64,000 nt of DNA. Source: Pseudomonas flexibilis (GTDB lineage: Bacteria > Pseudomonadota > Gammaproteobacteria > Pseudomonadales > Pseudomonadaceae). The notes under the pieces were generated by a model. The model saw nothing but the letters and a program-made list of their open reading frames with translations, had not been told where the DNA came from and did no database searches. The stretch spans positions 1 through 64,000 of the forward strand of contig NZ_JRUD01000024.1 in NCBI RefSeq assembly GCF_000802425.1. The letters are read 5' to 3'. The translations under genes and the position numbers were made by a program. Below, in pieces: positions 8,991 to 22,539 of this stretch (positions are counted from its first letter, which is position 1; every line of letters starts with the position of its first letter).

Positions 8991-9920
8991 ATGTCCGGCT
9001 TCGGTGGATATGTGCTGCAAGTCCTGATGGCCATCTGGCCGCTGTTCGCCCTGATCATTGCCGGACACCTGATGCGCCGCTGGCAATTCCCCAGCGAAAC
9101 CTTCTGGCCCGGCGCCGAGCGCCTCAACTACTTCATCCTCTTCCCCGCCCTGCTGGTGGCCAGCCTGGTCAATGCGCCGCTGGACAACCCGGCCATGCCG
9201 CGCCTCGCGCTGGGGGTATTCACCGCCCTGGGTATCGGCTGGGTCACCCTGCTGATCCTGCGCCGCGTGTGCAAATGGCCTGCGGCTCGTTTCGGGGTAT
9301 TCAGCCAGGCGCAGCTGCGCTTCAACACCTACCTGGGCCTGGCCATTGTCGGCAACCTGTTCGGTGCCGAAGGCCTGGGCATTGCGGCGGTGCTGCTGGC
9401 GCTGATGGTGCCGGCGGTGAACGTGCTGTCCGTGTGGGCATTGAGCGCCGAAGGCGGCGTCAGCCCGCGCACCCTGCTGCTGCCCATTCTCAAGAACCCG
9501 CTGATCCTCGGCTGCGTGGTAGGCGCGCTGATCAACCTCAGCGGCCTGGGCCTGCCCGGGGGCAGCGACCGACTGCTGAGCCTGATGGCCGCCGCCAGCC
9601 TGCCGCTGGGTCTGCTCAGCGTCGGTGCGGCGCTGCAGCCGCAGCAGCTGCGCAGCCAATTGGCGCCGCTGGCCTGGAACACCGCCATCCGCCTGCTGAT
9701 CATGCCGCTGCTGGCCTGGGGCGTAGCCCTGACGCTGGGCCTGCCGCTGCTGGAAACGGCCGTGGTCGTGGTCTTCTTCGCCATTCCAACCGCGACGGCC
9801 AGCTACATCCTCACCCGCCAGCTGGGCGGCGATGCCCCGCTGATGGCCGGCGTGATCACCCTGCAGACCCTGCTGTCGATCGCCAGCCTGCCGCTGATCC
9901 TCGGCCTGCTGGGCTTCTGA
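8991..9920 (+). CDS. AEC family (auxin efflux carrier-like) permease
   Basis: Inner-membrane carrier of 309 residues with about ten hydrophobic helices in two five-helix repeats, typical of the AEC branch of the bile acid/auxin superfamily. An early AERLNYFILFPALL segment and the repeat-end sequence ILKNPLILGCVVGAL fit this family. Bacterial members move small organic acids such as malate or malonate, but the substrate here cannot be told. Starts at 8991 and 9027 (297 residues) are both possible; neither has a good ribosome site. A TTG upstream only adds a non-hydrophobic extension. Confidence 0.85.
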   Translation: MSGFGGYVLQVLMAIWPLFALIIAGHLMRRWQFPSETFWPGAERLNYFILFPALLVASLVNAPLDNPAMPRLALGVFTALGIGWVTLLILRRVCKWPAARFGVFSQAQLRFNTYLGLAIVGNLFGAEGLGIAAVLLALMVPAVNVLSVWALSAEGGVSPRTLLLPILKNPLILGCVVGALINLSGLGLPGGSDRLLSLMAAASLPLGLLSVGAALQPQQLRSQLAPLAWNTAIRLLIMPLLAWGVALTLGLPLLETAVVVVFFAIPTATASYILTRQLGGDAPLMAGVITLQTLLSIASLPLILGLLGF

Positions 9921-11714
9921 GCCCCCTCTGGCCGGAACCTGGCGGGCCGAGTAACATCAGTTCGCCAGCCGCTCCGGCGGCCTCGCTTCTTTCATCCATT
10001 TCCCCCAAACGAATCCGTCATCCGCCCGGTTGTGCGGTGTAGCTGCCTGTCAGGCTTTTTCTGGGAGGCTTGGTCATGCTGACCCTGCTCAACCTGTTGT
10101 CCGCCGTGGCCCTCCTGGTGTGGGGCACGCATATCGTGCGCACCGGCATCCTGCGCGTGTACGGCTCGCAATTGCGCGAAACCCTCAACCGCAGCACCCG
10201 CAACCTGCCGCTGGCGTTCGGTGCCGGCATCGTGGTCACCGCGCTGGTGCAGAGCAGCAACGCCACCGCCCTGTTGACCACCTCTTTTGTCGCCGAAGGG
10301 CTGATGACCCTCGGCCCGGCGCTGGCCATCATGCTCGGCGCCGACGTCGGCACCGCGCTGATGACCCGCGTGCTGACCCTTGACCTGCACTGGCTGTCGC
10401 CGCTGCTGATCCTGATCGGCGTGGTGCTGTTCCTGTCGCGCCGGCAGACACGCGTCGGCCAGTTCGGCCGCGTACAGATCGGCGTCGGGTTGATCCTGCT
10501 GGCGCTGCAGCTGATCGTCGCCGCCGCACAGCCGATCACCGAATCCACCGGCATCAAGGTGCTGTTCGCCGAGCTGACCGGCGACATCCTGCTCGACGCG
10601 CTGATCGGCGCGCTGTTCGCCCTGCTCAGCTATTCCAGCCTGGCTGCGGTGCTGCTCACCGCCACGCTGGCCAGCGCCGGGCTGCTCAGCCTGCCGGTGG
10701 CCATCGGCCTGGTGATCGGTGCCAACATCGGCAGCGGCGTGCTGGCGCTGCTCAACAGCAGCCTGCAGAGCGCCGCCGGGCGCCGGGTGGCGCTGGGCAG
10801 TCTGCTCTACAAACTGATCGGCCTGTTGCTGATCATCCCTTTCCTCGACCCGCTGGTGGCCTGGATGGACGGGCTGGCGCTGGACAGCGCCAGCCTGGTA
10901 ATCGGCTTCCACGTGGCCTACAACAGCCTGCGCTGTGTGCTGATGCTGCCCACCGTGAGCGCCATGGCCCGACTGAGCACCTGGCTGCTGCCGGAGCGCC
11001 CGGAAAGCGAGGACGGCGTGCGCCCGCGCAACCTGGACCCGGCCGCCCTGGCCACCCCCGGCCTGGCGCTGGCCAACGCGGTGCGCGAGACCCTGCGCAT
11101 CGGCGATCTGGTGGAGCAGATGCTCGAGCAGTTCCACCTGGTGCTGCGCGACGACGACCGCAACGCCGGGCAGCGTATCCGCGCCCTGGATGACGACGTC
11201 GATGCGCTGTACAGCGCGGTCAAGCTCTACCTGGCGCAGATCAACCGCGACGACCTGTCGGCGCAGGACAACCGGCGCTGGGCGGAAACCATCGAACTGG
11301 CGGTCAACCTGGAACATGCCGGCGACCTGATCGAACACATGCTGGGCAAGCTGCAGAGCCACAAGACCGCCCGCGCCCATGCCTTCTCGGAGGTCGGCCT
11401 GCAGGAGCTGCTAGCCCTGCACGCAGGCCTGCGCGACAACCTGCGCCTGGGCCTGTCGGTGTTCCTGGGCGCGGACCGCGTCAGTGCGCAGCGCCTGCTG
11501 GACGAGAAGCGCCGCTTCCAGGTCTGGGAGCGGCGCCTCACCCATGCGCATGTGAACCGCCTCGGCGAAAGGGTGGTGGCCAGCCTGCACAGCAGCGGCC
11601 TGCACCTGGAACTGATCGCCGACATGAAGCGGCTCAACTCGCTGTTCTGCGCCAGCGCCTATCCGGTGCTGGAAGCCGCTTGCGCCACAGGCGTGACGGA
11701 AGCGGCCGAGCGGC

Positions 11715-14267
<2,553 letters not shown>

Positions 14268-14302
14268 GGCGGGAAGGCCTGTTTCTCAGAGGCGGAGACC
14301 AA

Positions 14303-14337
14303 GAAAACCCGCTGCCGGCCTCGGCACGCGGGTTTTC
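14303..14337 (-). terminator. Hairpin with T-run between TAXI binding-protein and permease genes
   Basis: GAAAACCCGC (14303-14312) pairs with GCGGGTTTTC (14328-14337), extended inward by TGCCG/CGGCA with one bulge. On the minus strand the stem ends in GGGTTTTC, a classical intrinsic terminator. Its place inside the operon suggests attenuation, which would give more binding protein than permease. Confidence 0.75.
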
Positions 14338-14368
14338 AGTGAGCAACGGAGCGAGCTCCGCTTTCCGG

Positions 14369-15337
14369 TTACAGCCAGCCACGTTCCTTGTAGTAGCGCT
14401 CGGCGCCCTCGTGCAGCGGCGCGGTCAGACCGACCTTGATCATGTCTTCCGGCTTGAGATCGGCGAAGGCCGGGTGCAGGCGTTTGAAGCGGTCAATGTT
14501 CTCGAACACGGCCTTGACCAGCTGGTAGACCACTTCCGGGTCGACCTTGCTGGTGGTGGACAGCACCGCCTTGCCACCGATGGACGGGGTGGCCTGGTCG
14601 TTACCCTTGTACAGGCCGCCGGGCACCTCGGCCTTGGTGTAGTAGTGCTTCTCGGCCAGCAACGTGTCGATTTCCGGGCCGGTGATCGGCACCAGCACCG
14701 CGTCGACGGTGGTGGTAGCTTCCTGGATGGCGCCGTTGGGGTGGCCGACGAAATAGGTCATGGCGTCGATGTTGTTGTCGCCCAGCGCGCTGGCCTGCTC
14801 GGCCGGCTTGAGCTCGGCGGCCAGGGCGAACACCGACTTGTCCCAGCCCTTGACCTTCATGATCTCTTCCAGCGTGTCGCGCTGGCCGGAGCCCGGGTTG
14901 CCGATGTTGACGCGCTTGCCCTTGAGGTCGTCGAGACCCTTGATGTTGGCGTCGCGGCGCGCCAGCACGGTGAACACCTCGCTCTGCAGCGAGAACACCG
15001 CGCGCAGGTCGCCCATCGCGCCTTCCTTCTCGAATGGCGCCAGGCCCTGCATGGCCTTGTACTGGTGGTCGGACTGCATGACACCGAAGTTGAACTCACC
15101 GCTGCGCAGGCCATTGACGTTGGCCACGCCGCCGCCGCTGGCCGGCGCATTGCACTTGAGGTTTTCGGCGTTGCGATTGACGAAGCGGCAGATCGACTGG
15201 CCCGCGACGTAATAGACGCCGGTCTGGCCACCGGTGCCGATGGTGACATAGCGATCTTGCGCCTGTGCCGAGGCGGTACCGCCCAGGGCAGTGGCCAGAG
15301 TGGCCGTCAGGGCCCATGCCAAGGATTGGCCTTTCAT
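14369..15337 (-). CDS. TAXI family TRAP transporter solute-binding protein
   Basis: 322-residue periplasmic binding protein with a signal peptide (LAWALTATLATALGGTASAQA). The TAXI-family start of the mature domain reads YVTIGTGGQTGVYYVAG, followed by DLKGKRVNIGNPGSGQRDT. It captures substrate for the fused permease downstream. Characterised TAXI proteins are few; glutamate-like ligands are known for some, so an acidic amino or organic acid is a reasonable guess only. GGAG precedes the ATG on the minus strand. It is probably the first gene of the operon. Confidence 0.93.
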   Translation of the reverse strand: MKGQSLAWALTATLATALGGTASAQAQDRYVTIGTGGQTGVYYVAGQSICRFVNRNAENLKCNAPASGGGVANVNGLRSGEFNFGVMQSDHQYKAMQGLAPFEKEGAMGDLRAVFSLQSEVFTVLARRDANIKGLDDLKGKRVNIGNPGSGQRDTLEEIMKVKGWDKSVFALAAELKPAEQASALGDNNIDAMTYFVGHPNGAIQEATTTVDAVLVPITGPEIDTLLAEKHYYTKAEVPGGLYKGNDQATPSIGGKAVLSTTSKVDPEVVYQLVKAVFENIDRFKRLHPAFADLKPEDMIKVGLTAPLHEGAERYYKERGWL

Positions 15338-15479
15338 GGGGTTAGCTCCTTCTTCTGATTGTCATGGGTACGACCGCCTTCGTGGGGCGCGGGTCGTCGG
15401 GAGTAACTCTATACCGAAACGCCGCCGCAATTCCCGTCTGAGTCGACCGAACCGACTATCAAGGGTTCGCTGTGGTTTG

Positions 15480-15493
15480 CTGATCCAGATCAA
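15480..15493. promoter_or_regulatory. Candidate Anr/FNR box upstream of the globin-sensor gene
   Basis: CTGAT-CCAG-ATCAA matches the Anr/FNR consensus TTGAT-N4-ATCAA in nine of ten positions. It lies 100 bases ahead of the globin-GGDEF-EAL gene and 145 bases ahead of the divergent TAXI gene. The -10 hexamer is poor in both directions, so the target is unsettled. Confidence 0.4.
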
Positions 15494-15586
15494 AAGGCCC
15501 GTTCTTCACCCTGATTAACTTGATGGCTTTGTGCCAGATAACACCGGATTCTGCTGCCAACGAACCGGCACGGCCACGGGGACATC

Positions 15587-17803
15587 ATGAGTCCAGAGCA
15601 GGAACTCAAGCCGCTTTTCCAGCGCATCGGCCTTGACCGCGCCGAGATCCATACGCGCATCCGCTACCTGGACTGGACCCCCGCCGACGGTGCCCGGCTC
15701 AACCAGCACGCCGAGGCGTTGCGCGGCTTCCATGACGACTTCGTCGACAGCCTTTACGTCTATCTGCAGGGCTTCGAACCGCTGTCGCGCCTGCTGCGCG
15801 ACGAAAACACTCTGCGGCGCCTGAAAGGCAGCCAGCGCGAGTACTACCGCAGCCTGTTCGCCGGCCCCTACGACTACCGCTACGTGCACGAGCGCCTGCG
15901 CGTGGGCATGGTGCACGAGCGCATCGGCCTGGAGATGAAGTGGTACCTGGGCGCCTATCGCCTGTACCTGGACAGACTGCTGGCCGAGCTGTTCGCCGAC
16001 AGCGAGCACCTGCCGCTGTTCGCCAGCCTGCTCAAGGCGGTGTTCTTCGACATCTCGATGGCCGTGGACGCCTACGCCGCCACCCAGCGCCAGGCGCTGG
16101 AAGACAGCGAGGCGCGCTTCGCCCGCGCCATGCGCGGCGCCAACGACGGCCTGTGGGACTGGGACGTGGAGTACGACCGCCTGTACGTGTCCGAACGCTG
16201 GGCAAGCATGCTCGGGCTGACCCGCGACACGCTCACCGACAGCAGCCAGAGCTGGTTCAATCGCGTACACCCGGACGATCTGCCCGCCCTGCGCCAGACC
16301 ATCGACACCCACCTGCGCGGCGAGACGGCCACCCTGCAGCACGAATACCGCATCCGCCGCGGCGATGGCGGCTACGCCTGGGTGCTGGTACGCGGCATCG
16401 CCGAGCGCGACCGCAACGGTGGCCTGCGCCTGACCGGCTCGCAGACCGATATCAGCGAACGCAAGCTGGCCGAGCAGCGCCTGCGCCACGCCGCGCGCCA
16501 TGACCCGCTGACCGGGCTGGCCAACCGCACGCGCCTGGACGAGCTGCTGCACCAGTTGGAACAGCGGCAACTGCACGGCGAACAGGAGGTGGCCGCGCTG
16601 CTGTTCGTCGATCTCGACCGCTTCAAGCTGATCAACGACAGCCTGGGCCACAGCGTCGGCGATCAGGTGCTGATCCAGATCGCCCAGCGCCTGCAGCGCT
16701 GCCTGCGCCACGGCGACCACCTGGCACGCTTCGGCGGCGACGAATTCGTCGTGCTGCTGCACAACATCCGCACCAACCAGGACGCGGAACGGGTCGCCCA
16801 GGCCATCCTTGATGCCCTGCAGGACCCGCTGCAGGTAGCCGGCCACGAGCTGATGGTCAGCGCCAGCATCGGCATCGCGCCGCTGAACCAGCCCGGCCAG
16901 GTGCGCGAGGCCCTGCAGGCCGCCGATCTGGCGCTGTACCGCGCCAAAAGCGCCGGCAAGGCCCAGTACGCCCGCTACAGCAGCGAACTGCAGGCGGCGG
17001 CGCAGCATCGCCTGGAACTGGAAAACGCCCTGGCCCAAGCGCTCAGCCGCGACGAATTCGAGCTCTACTACCAACCCATCTACCGCATCGACGAAGGCCG
17101 CCCGCAGCTGCGTGGCGTGGAAGCCCTAATGCGCTGGCGGCAGAACGGCCGGCCGGTCGAGCCCGGCAGCTTCGTTCCGGTGCTCGAGGAGTCCGGGGAG
17201 ATCATCCGGGTCGGCGACTGGGTGCTGCGCGAGGCCTGCCGTCAGGTGCGCGAATGGCAGCTGGCTGGCCAGCCGCTGCTCAGCTGCTCGGTCAACCTCT
17301 CCAACCGCCAGCTCCTACAGCCCGGTTTCGCCGCCCGGGTGATGAACGTGCTGGCGGAAACCGGACTGGCGCCCGAGTCGCTGGTGCTGGAGATCACCGA
17401 AGGCGTGCTCATGGAGGACAGCGCGGAACTGCACGCCAACCTGCGCCGCCTCGCCCGCCTGGGCATCCGCCTGGCGCTGGACGACTTCGGCACCGGCTAT
17501 TGCTCGCTGGGCTACCTCAAGCGCTTCCCGCTGCACAGCCTGAAGGTCGACAAGAGTTTCATCCTCGGCGCCCATACCGATCCCGACCTGTTCGCCATCA
17601 GCCGCGCCATCATCGGCCTGGGCAAGGCGCTGGGGCTGACGGTCACCGCCGAGGGGGTGGAGTGCGAGGAACATCTGGAGTTCCTGCAGCGCGAAGGCTG
17701 CCAGTACGCCCAGGGCTTCCTGTTCAGCCGCCCGGTGCCGGCCGCCCAACTGGCGTGCCTGTTCGAGACGCAACCCGACCGGAGGCACGCGCCGGTCAAC
17801 TGA
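15587..17803 (+). CDS. Globin-coupled sensor with PAS, GGDEF and EAL domains (c-di-GMP turnover)
   Basis: 738-residue cytoplasmic protein. Residues 1-160 form a sensor globin (protoglobin type): the RVGMVHERIGLEMKWYLGAY helix puts the likely haem-ligating histidine at 110. A PAS domain spans about 175-295. The GGDEF domain spans about 300-465, with intact GGDEF at 383-387 and an inhibitory RxxD site (RHGD, 374-377). The EAL domain spans about 480-730, with EALMRW (512-517), EITEGVLM, DDFGTG and TAEGVE all present. Both catalytic domains therefore look active, presumably switched by oxygen bound to haem. The next two genes are PAS chemoreceptors. Confidence 0.92.
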   Translation: MSPEQELKPLFQRIGLDRAEIHTRIRYLDWTPADGARLNQHAEALRGFHDDFVDSLYVYLQGFEPLSRLLRDENTLRRLKGSQREYYRSLFAGPYDYRYVHERLRVGMVHERIGLEMKWYLGAYRLYLDRLLAELFADSEHLPLFASLLKAVFFDISMAVDAYAATQRQALEDSEARFARAMRGANDGLWDWDVEYDRLYVSERWASMLGLTRDTLTDSSQSWFNRVHPDDLPALRQTIDTHLRGETATLQHEYRIRRGDGGYAWVLVRGIAERDRNGGLRLTGSQTDISERKLAEQRLRHAARHDPLTGLANRTRLDELLHQLEQRQLHGEQEVAALLFVDLDRFKLINDSLGHSVGDQVLIQIAQRLQRCLRHGDHLARFGGDEFVVLLHNIRTNQDAERVAQAILDALQDPLQVAGHELMVSASIGIAPLNQPGQVREALQAADLALYRAKSAGKAQYARYSSELQAAAQHRLELENALAQALSRDEFELYYQPIYRIDEGRPQLRGVEALMRWRQNGRPVEPGSFVPVLEESGEIIRVGDWVLREACRQVREWQLAGQPLLSCSVNLSNRQLLQPGFAARVMNVLAETGLAPESLVLEITEGVLMEDSAELHANLRRLARLGIRLALDDFGTGYCSLGYLKRFPLHSLKVDKSFILGAHTDPDLFAISRAIIGLGKALGLTVTAEGVECEEHLEFLQREGCQYAQGFLFSRPVPAAQLACLFETQPDRRHAPVN

Positions 17804-17885
17804 TGCAACGCTCGCTATCAAGCCTCACTGAAAGGACGCACAACGTGACAACAGCAGACCGGCAACCGCGCCCCCGGGGGCGGCC

Positions 17886-19502
17886 GTGAAGATCAACCTC
17901 CCCGTCAGCGGGCGGGCCCTCGAGCTTCCCGAGAGCATCAACATCCTCTCCACCACCGACCTGAAGGGCATCATCACCTCGGTCAACCCGGAGTTCGTGA
18001 AGATCAGCGGCTTCAGCGAAGCGGAGCTGCTCGGCGAGTCGCACAACATCGTGCGCCATCCGGACATGCCGCCGGCGGCCTTCGCCAGCCTGTGGAGCGC
18101 CCTGGAAAGCGGCCGCTCGTGGATGGGCATGGTGCAGAACCGCTGCAAGAACGGCGACCACTACTGGGTCAGCGCCTACGTCACGCCCATCGTCGAGGAT
18201 GGCGAGGTGGTGGAATACCAGTCGGTGCGCATCCGCCCGGAAGCGGCCTGGGTGGCCAGCGCCGAACAGGTGTACGCGGCCCTGCGCGCCGGCCGCACAC
18301 CCAAGCCGCTGCGCTGGCGCCCCGGCCTGTTCGCCCGCCTGCTCGGCCTGTGCGGCCTGGCGGTGGGCGCCGCGCTCGGCCTGGCGATCCTGGCGCTGGA
18401 TGCTGATCCGTTCATTGCCCTGGCTGGCGGCGCGGCGGGCCTCGGCGTGTTCGCCGCGGGGCTCTGGCACATGCTCGCGCCGCTGCGTCAGCTGCTCGAC
18501 GAAGCCCGCAGGGTGGCCGTCAACCTGGTCGGCCAGTGGGTGTACTGCGGCCGCAGCGACGAGTTCGGCGAAATCGCCTTCGCCCTGCGCATGCAGACCA
18601 TGGAAGCCGGCGCCATCGTCGGGCGCCTGGCCGAGGCGGCGCGCCAGCTGGCCGAACAGGCCGAGCAGCTGCAGAGCGCGGTGGCGCACAGCGACGCCAG
18701 CAGCCAGCGCCAGCAGCAGGAAACCCGGCAGATCGCCCAGGCTATCGAGGAGATGGCGGCCAGCGTGCGGGAAGTGGCACGCAGCGCCCAGCACTGTGCG
18801 AGCACCGCCGGCGCCGCCGACCGCGCCGCACGCGGTGGCGAGGAGCAGGTGCAGGCCACTGGCCGGCGCATCGCCAGCCTGGCCCGCGAGATGCAGCGCG
18901 CGGTCGCCGCCGTGCAGAACCTGCAGGCCAGCAGCGGGCGCATCAACTCGGTGATCGGCGTGATCGAGGCGATTGCCGAACAGACCAACCTGCTGGCGCT
19001 GAACGCCGCCATCGAGGCGGCCCGTGCCGGCGAGGCCGGACGCGGCTTCGCCGTGGTCGCCGACGAGGTGCGCAACCTGGCGATCCGTACCCAGGATTCC
19101 ACCCAGCAGATCCAGGACATTCTCGGTGGCCTGCAGACGGAGGTCGACGGCGCGGTACGCGCCATGCAGGCCGGCAGCGAGGAAGTGAGCCAGAGCGAAC
19201 GCCAGGCCGCCGAGGCCTCGCAGGTGCTGTCGGAGATCCACGCCCAGGTCAGCGCCATCACCGCGCTGAACGGGCAGATCGCCAGCGCGGTCGAACAGCA
19301 GGGCGTGGCCAGCGAGGCCATCCACCGCAGCATCGAAGGCATCCACCAGGCCAGCGAACAACAGGCGGTGCACAACCACGACAGCAATCGTGCCGCGGCC
19401 GCGGTCAGCCGCCAGGCCGAGCAGTTGCGCCTACTGGCCCGGCAGTTCTGGCACAAGCGGGTCGGCGCGCCGCGCAAGGGCCGCCGGGGCCGCCTGCGCT
19501 GA
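17886..19502 (+). CDS. Aer-like methyl-accepting chemotaxis protein with N-terminal PAS domain (copy 1)
   Basis: 538 residues, GTG start chosen because the product then begins [10 protein letters not shown], matching the ATG-started paralogue next door. Residues 15-120 are an Aer-type PAS domain ([31 protein letters not shown]) that probably senses redox or oxygen through FAD. Two close hydrophobic helices at about 155-205 anchor it to the inner membrane. A HAMP-like stretch and a cytoplasmic signalling domain follow, with the hairpin tip [18 protein letters not shown] near residue 362. It relays to CheA/CheW. No periplasmic sensor is present. It follows the globin gene by 82 bases. Confidence 0.93.
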   Translation: MKINLPVSGRALELPESINILSTTDLKGIITSVNPEFVKISGFSEAELLGESHNIVRHPDMPPAAFASLWSALESGRSWMGMVQNRCKNGDHYWVSAYVTPIVEDGEVVEYQSVRIRPEAAWVASAEQVYAALRAGRTPKPLRWRPGLFARLLGLCGLAVGAALGLAILALDADPFIALAGGAAGLGVFAAGLWHMLAPLRQLLDEARRVAVNLVGQWVYCGRSDEFGEIAFALRMQTMEAGAIVGRLAEAARQLAEQAEQLQSAVAHSDASSQRQQQETRQIAQAIEEMAASVREVARSAQHCASTAGAADRAARGGEEQVQATGRRIASLAREMQRAVAAVQNLQASSGRINSVIGVIEAIAEQTNLLALNAAIEAARAGEAGRGFAVVADEVRNLAIRTQDSTQQIQDILGGLQTEVDGAVRAMQAGSEEVSQSERQAAEASQVLSEIHAQVSAITALNGQIASAVEQQGVASEAIHRSIEGIHQASEQQAVHNHDSNRAAAAVSRQAEQLRLLARQFWHKRVGAPRKGRRGRLR

Positions 19503-19517
19503 CCGGCTGTCATGACG

Positions 19518-19566
19518 ATGACATCGCCGGCAGCCAAAATGGGCTTACCGGCGATGTCATTTTAAT
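19518..19566 (+). terminator. Intrinsic terminator between the two chemoreceptor genes
   Basis: ATGACATCGCCGG (19518-19530) pairs perfectly with CCGGCGATGTCAT (19548-19560), 13 base pairs, and TTTTAAT follows. The second receptor gene, starting at 19631, should therefore have its own promoter or depend on read-through. Confidence 0.82.
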
Positions 19567-19630
19567 GGCAATCTAGCCAGCCTCTCTCCCTTTTCTGGCG
19601 CCTTGCCGTGCCGAGCGCTGTAGCCACGCG

Positions 19631-21232
19631 ATGAAACTCAATCTTCCCGTCACCGGACGCCGCACAGAACTGGCCGCCGACAGCAACATCCTGTCCACCA
19701 CCACGCCCAAGGGTGTGATCACCTCGGTCAACCCCGAATTCGTCAAGGTCAGCGGCTTCAGCGAAGCCGAACTGCTCGGACAGTCACACAACATCGTGCG
19801 CCACCCGGACATGCCGCAGGCGGCCTTCGCCGACCTGTGGCAGAGCCTCAAGGCGGGCCGCTCGTGGATGGGCCTGGTCAAGAACCGTTGCAAGAACGGC
19901 GATCACTACTGGGTCAGCGCCTATGTGACGCCGATCGTCGAGAACGGCCAGGTGGTGGAATGCCAGTCGGTCCGCACCCGGCCGGCCCCCGAATGGGAGG
20001 CCGCCGCACAAACGCTGTACGCCGACCTGGCTGCCGGACGCCGCCCGGCGGCCCTGCGTCGCCCGGTCCTGGGCCTGTTCGGCCATCTGCTCGGGCAGAG
20101 CGGGCTGATCGCCGCGCTGGTGCTGCTGGTCGGCTGGCTGGGCCTGGGCATCGACCCGCTGGCCGGCCTGGCCTGCGCCGGCCTGGCCCTGCTGCTGCGC
20201 GGCGCCAGCCTGTGGCTGAGCCTGGCGCCCTGGCGCGCGCTGCTCGGCCAGGCCCGGCGCATCGCCAGCAATCCGCTCAGCCAGTGGATCTACACCGGCC
20301 GGCGCGACGAGTTCGGCGAGGTCGCCTTCGCCCTGCGCATGCAGGCCATGGAGAGCGGCGCCATCATCGGCCGGCTGGGCGACGCCTCGCGCCAGCTGGC
20401 CGAACAAGCCGCACGGTTGCAGGAAACGGTGGGCCGCAGCGACAGCGGTGCCCGCCGGCAGCAGGCCGAAGCCGAGCACATCGCCAGCGCCATCGAGCAA
20501 CTGAACGGCAGCGTGCAGGCGGTCGCCGACAATGCCCAGCACAGCGCCGAATCCGCCACGCTCGGCGACCACGCGGCGCAGGTCGGCAAGGAGCAGGTCG
20601 GCGCCACCGCCCAGGCCATCGCCGCGCTGGCCGGACAGATCGAGCAGACCGCCGAACGGGTGCTCGGCCTGCAGGCACACAGCAGCCGCATCACCTCGGT
20701 GATCGAGGTGATCGCCACCATCGCCGAGCAGACCAACCTGCTGGCGCTCAACGCGGCGATCGAGGCGGCCCGCGCCGGCGAGGCCGGGCGCGGCTTCGCG
20801 GTGGTCGCCGACGAGGTGCGCAACCTGGCGATCCGCACCCAGGACTCCACCCGGCAGATCCGCGACATCCTCGGTGCCCTGCAGGAGCAGATCGAGACCG
20901 CCGCCACGGCAATGCACGACAGCCAGGCGCAGGCCGAACGCAGCGAAACCCAGGCCGCCCTGGCCAGCCAGGCGCTGCTCGACGTGCATGAGCGGGTCAC
21001 CGCGATCACCGAGATGAGCGCGCAGATCGCCCGCGCCGTGGAGGAGCAGTCGGCCGCCTGCGGCGTGATCTTCCAGAGCATGGAAGCCATCCGCGACGGC
21101 CACATCGACAACGTCGGCCACAGCCAGGCCAGCCGCGAAGCCGCCCTGGAAGTCGGCGGCCAGGCCGACCGGCTGCGCCTGCTGGCCCGCCAGTTCTGGG
21201 ACCGGCGCCTGCCTCAGGCGAAGAACCAGTAG
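19631..21232 (+). CDS. Aer-like methyl-accepting chemotaxis protein with N-terminal PAS domain (copy 2)
   Basis: 533-residue tandem paralogue of the preceding receptor with the same order: PAS, two membrane helices, signalling domain. Long stretches are almost identical, such as [20 protein letters not shown] and the hairpin tip [18 protein letters not shown] at the same distance from the start. The linker and the flank of the signalling domain differ more. The shared architecture and side-by-side position indicate local duplication. Both likely guide energy taxis, perhaps with different ranges. The last 19 bases overlap the convergent gene. Confidence 0.93.
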   Translation: MKLNLPVTGRRTELAADSNILSTTTPKGVITSVNPEFVKVSGFSEAELLGQSHNIVRHPDMPQAAFADLWQSLKAGRSWMGLVKNRCKNGDHYWVSAYVTPIVENGQVVECQSVRTRPAPEWEAAAQTLYADLAAGRRPAALRRPVLGLFGHLLGQSGLIAALVLLVGWLGLGIDPLAGLACAGLALLLRGASLWLSLAPWRALLGQARRIASNPLSQWIYTGRRDEFGEVAFALRMQAMESGAIIGRLGDASRQLAEQAARLQETVGRSDSGARRQQAEAEHIASAIEQLNGSVQAVADNAQHSAESATLGDHAAQVGKEQVGATAQAIAALAGQIEQTAERVLGLQAHSSRITSVIEVIATIAEQTNLLALNAAIEAARAGEAGRGFAVVADEVRNLAIRTQDSTRQIRDILGALQEQIETAATAMHDSQAQAERSETQAALASQALLDVHERVTAITEMSAQIARAVEEQSAACGVIFQSMEAIRDGHIDNVGHSQASREAALEVGGQADRLRLLARQFWDRRLPQAKNQ

Positions 21233-22443
21233 CAGACGCCGATCGCCGCCAGCACCCCGGCCAGGTCGGCGAGCAGCGCGCAGCCCACCGCGTGGCGGGC
21301 GCGCTGGATGCCCACCGCGCCGAAATACACCGCCAGCACGTAGAAGGTGGTTTCCGTGCTGCCCTGCACGGTGGCGGCCAGCAGCGCGGGAAAGCTGTCC
21401 ACGCCGTGGGTCTGCATGGTTTCGATCAGCATGGCCCGCGCCGCGCTGCCGGAGAACGGCTTGACCAGCGCGGTGGGCAGGGCGTCGACGAAGCGGTTGT
21501 CCCAGCCGGCCCAGTCGACCAGCCAGCGGATGCCGTCCAGGCCGAATTCCAGCGCGCCGGAAGCGCGCAGCACGCCGATGGCGCAAAGCATGGCGACCAG
21601 ATAGGGCAACAGGCTTTTGGCCACATCGAAGCCTTCGCGGGCGCCCTCCACGAAACTCTCGTAGACCGCCACGCGCTTCAGCGCGCCCACCAGCAGAAAC
21701 AGCAGGATGATGCCGAACAGCGTCAGGTTGCCGAGCAGCGAGGACAGCGCGGCCAGCGCCGTGGCGCTCAGGGTGGCCAGAAGCGCCATGAAGCCGCCGA
21801 GCAGCAGCGCGCCCGGCAGCAGGTAGGCGAGCACCACCGGGTCCCACAGGCGCAGGCGCTGCATCAGTGCCACCGAGAGCAGGCCGGCCAGCGTCGAGGC
21901 GCTGGTGGCCAGCAGGATCGGCAGGAACACCAGCGTTGGGTCAGCAGCGCCCTGCTGCACCCGGTACATGAAGATCGACACCGGCAGCAGGGTCAGTGAC
22001 GAGGCGTTGAGCACCAGGAACAGGATCTGCGCATTGCTGGCCGTGGTGCTGCTCGGGTTGAGTTCCTGCAGCGCGCGCATGGCCTTGAGGCCGATGGGCG
22101 TGGCGGCATTGTCCAGGCCCAGGCCGTTGGCGGCGAAGTTCAAGGTGATGAAACCCAGCGCCGGATGACCGCGCGGCACCTCGGGCATCAACCGGGCGAA
22201 CAGCGGTCCGAGCAGACGACCCAGGCCGTCCACCAGGCCGGCCTTCTCGGCGATGCGCAGGAAGCCCAGCCACAGGGTCAGGGTGCCGAACAGCACGACC
22301 ATCACCTCGACCGACAGCCGCGCCATGTCGAACAGGCCCTGCACCATGGCGGCGAACACCGCCGGGTCGCCCCCCACCAGCCAGCGCACCAGCGCCGCCA
22401 GGCCGGCGATGACGAAGAAGCCCAGCCACAGGCCATTGAGCAT
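21214..22443 (-). CDS. Nucleoside-recognition (Gate/SpmA-SpmB-like) membrane protein
   Basis: 409-residue inner-membrane protein with about ten hydrophobic segments and two nucleoside-recognition (Gate) domains, resembling a fusion of spore maturation proteins SpmA and SpmB. Characteristic stretches are [21 protein letters not shown] near residue 105 and [19 protein letters not shown] near the C-terminus. In non-sporulating bacteria the role is unknown; transport is presumed. The start at 22443 has GAGGG nine bases upstream and begins directly with a hydrophobic helix, so a 20-residue longer version is rejected. It is divergent from wrbA. Confidence 0.85.
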   Translation of the reverse strand: MLNGLWLGFFVIAGLAALVRWLVGGDPAVFAAMVQGLFDMARLSVEVMVVLFGTLTLWLGFLRIAEKAGLVDGLGRLLGPLFARLMPEVPRGHPALGFITLNFAANGLGLDNAATPIGLKAMRALQELNPSSTTASNAQILFLVLNASSLTLLPVSIFMYRVQQGAADPTLVFLPILLATSASTLAGLLSVALMQRLRLWDPVVLAYLLPGALLLGGFMALLATLSATALAALSSLLGNLTLFGIILLFLLVGALKRVAVYESFVEGAREGFDVAKSLLPYLVAMLCAIGVLRASGALEFGLDGIRWLVDWAGWDNRFVDALPTALVKPFSGSAARAMLIETMQTHGVDSFPALLAATVQGSTETTFYVLAVYFGAVGIQRARHAVGCALLADLAGVLAAIGVCYWFFA

Positions 22444-22539
22444 CGTGCGATCCCTCGAAGGATGAATGGCCGGGATGATACGGAGGCACTCCCGGTCGGT
22501 CATCTACGCTGACAAGGCCCAACCGTGGAGAGCGACACC

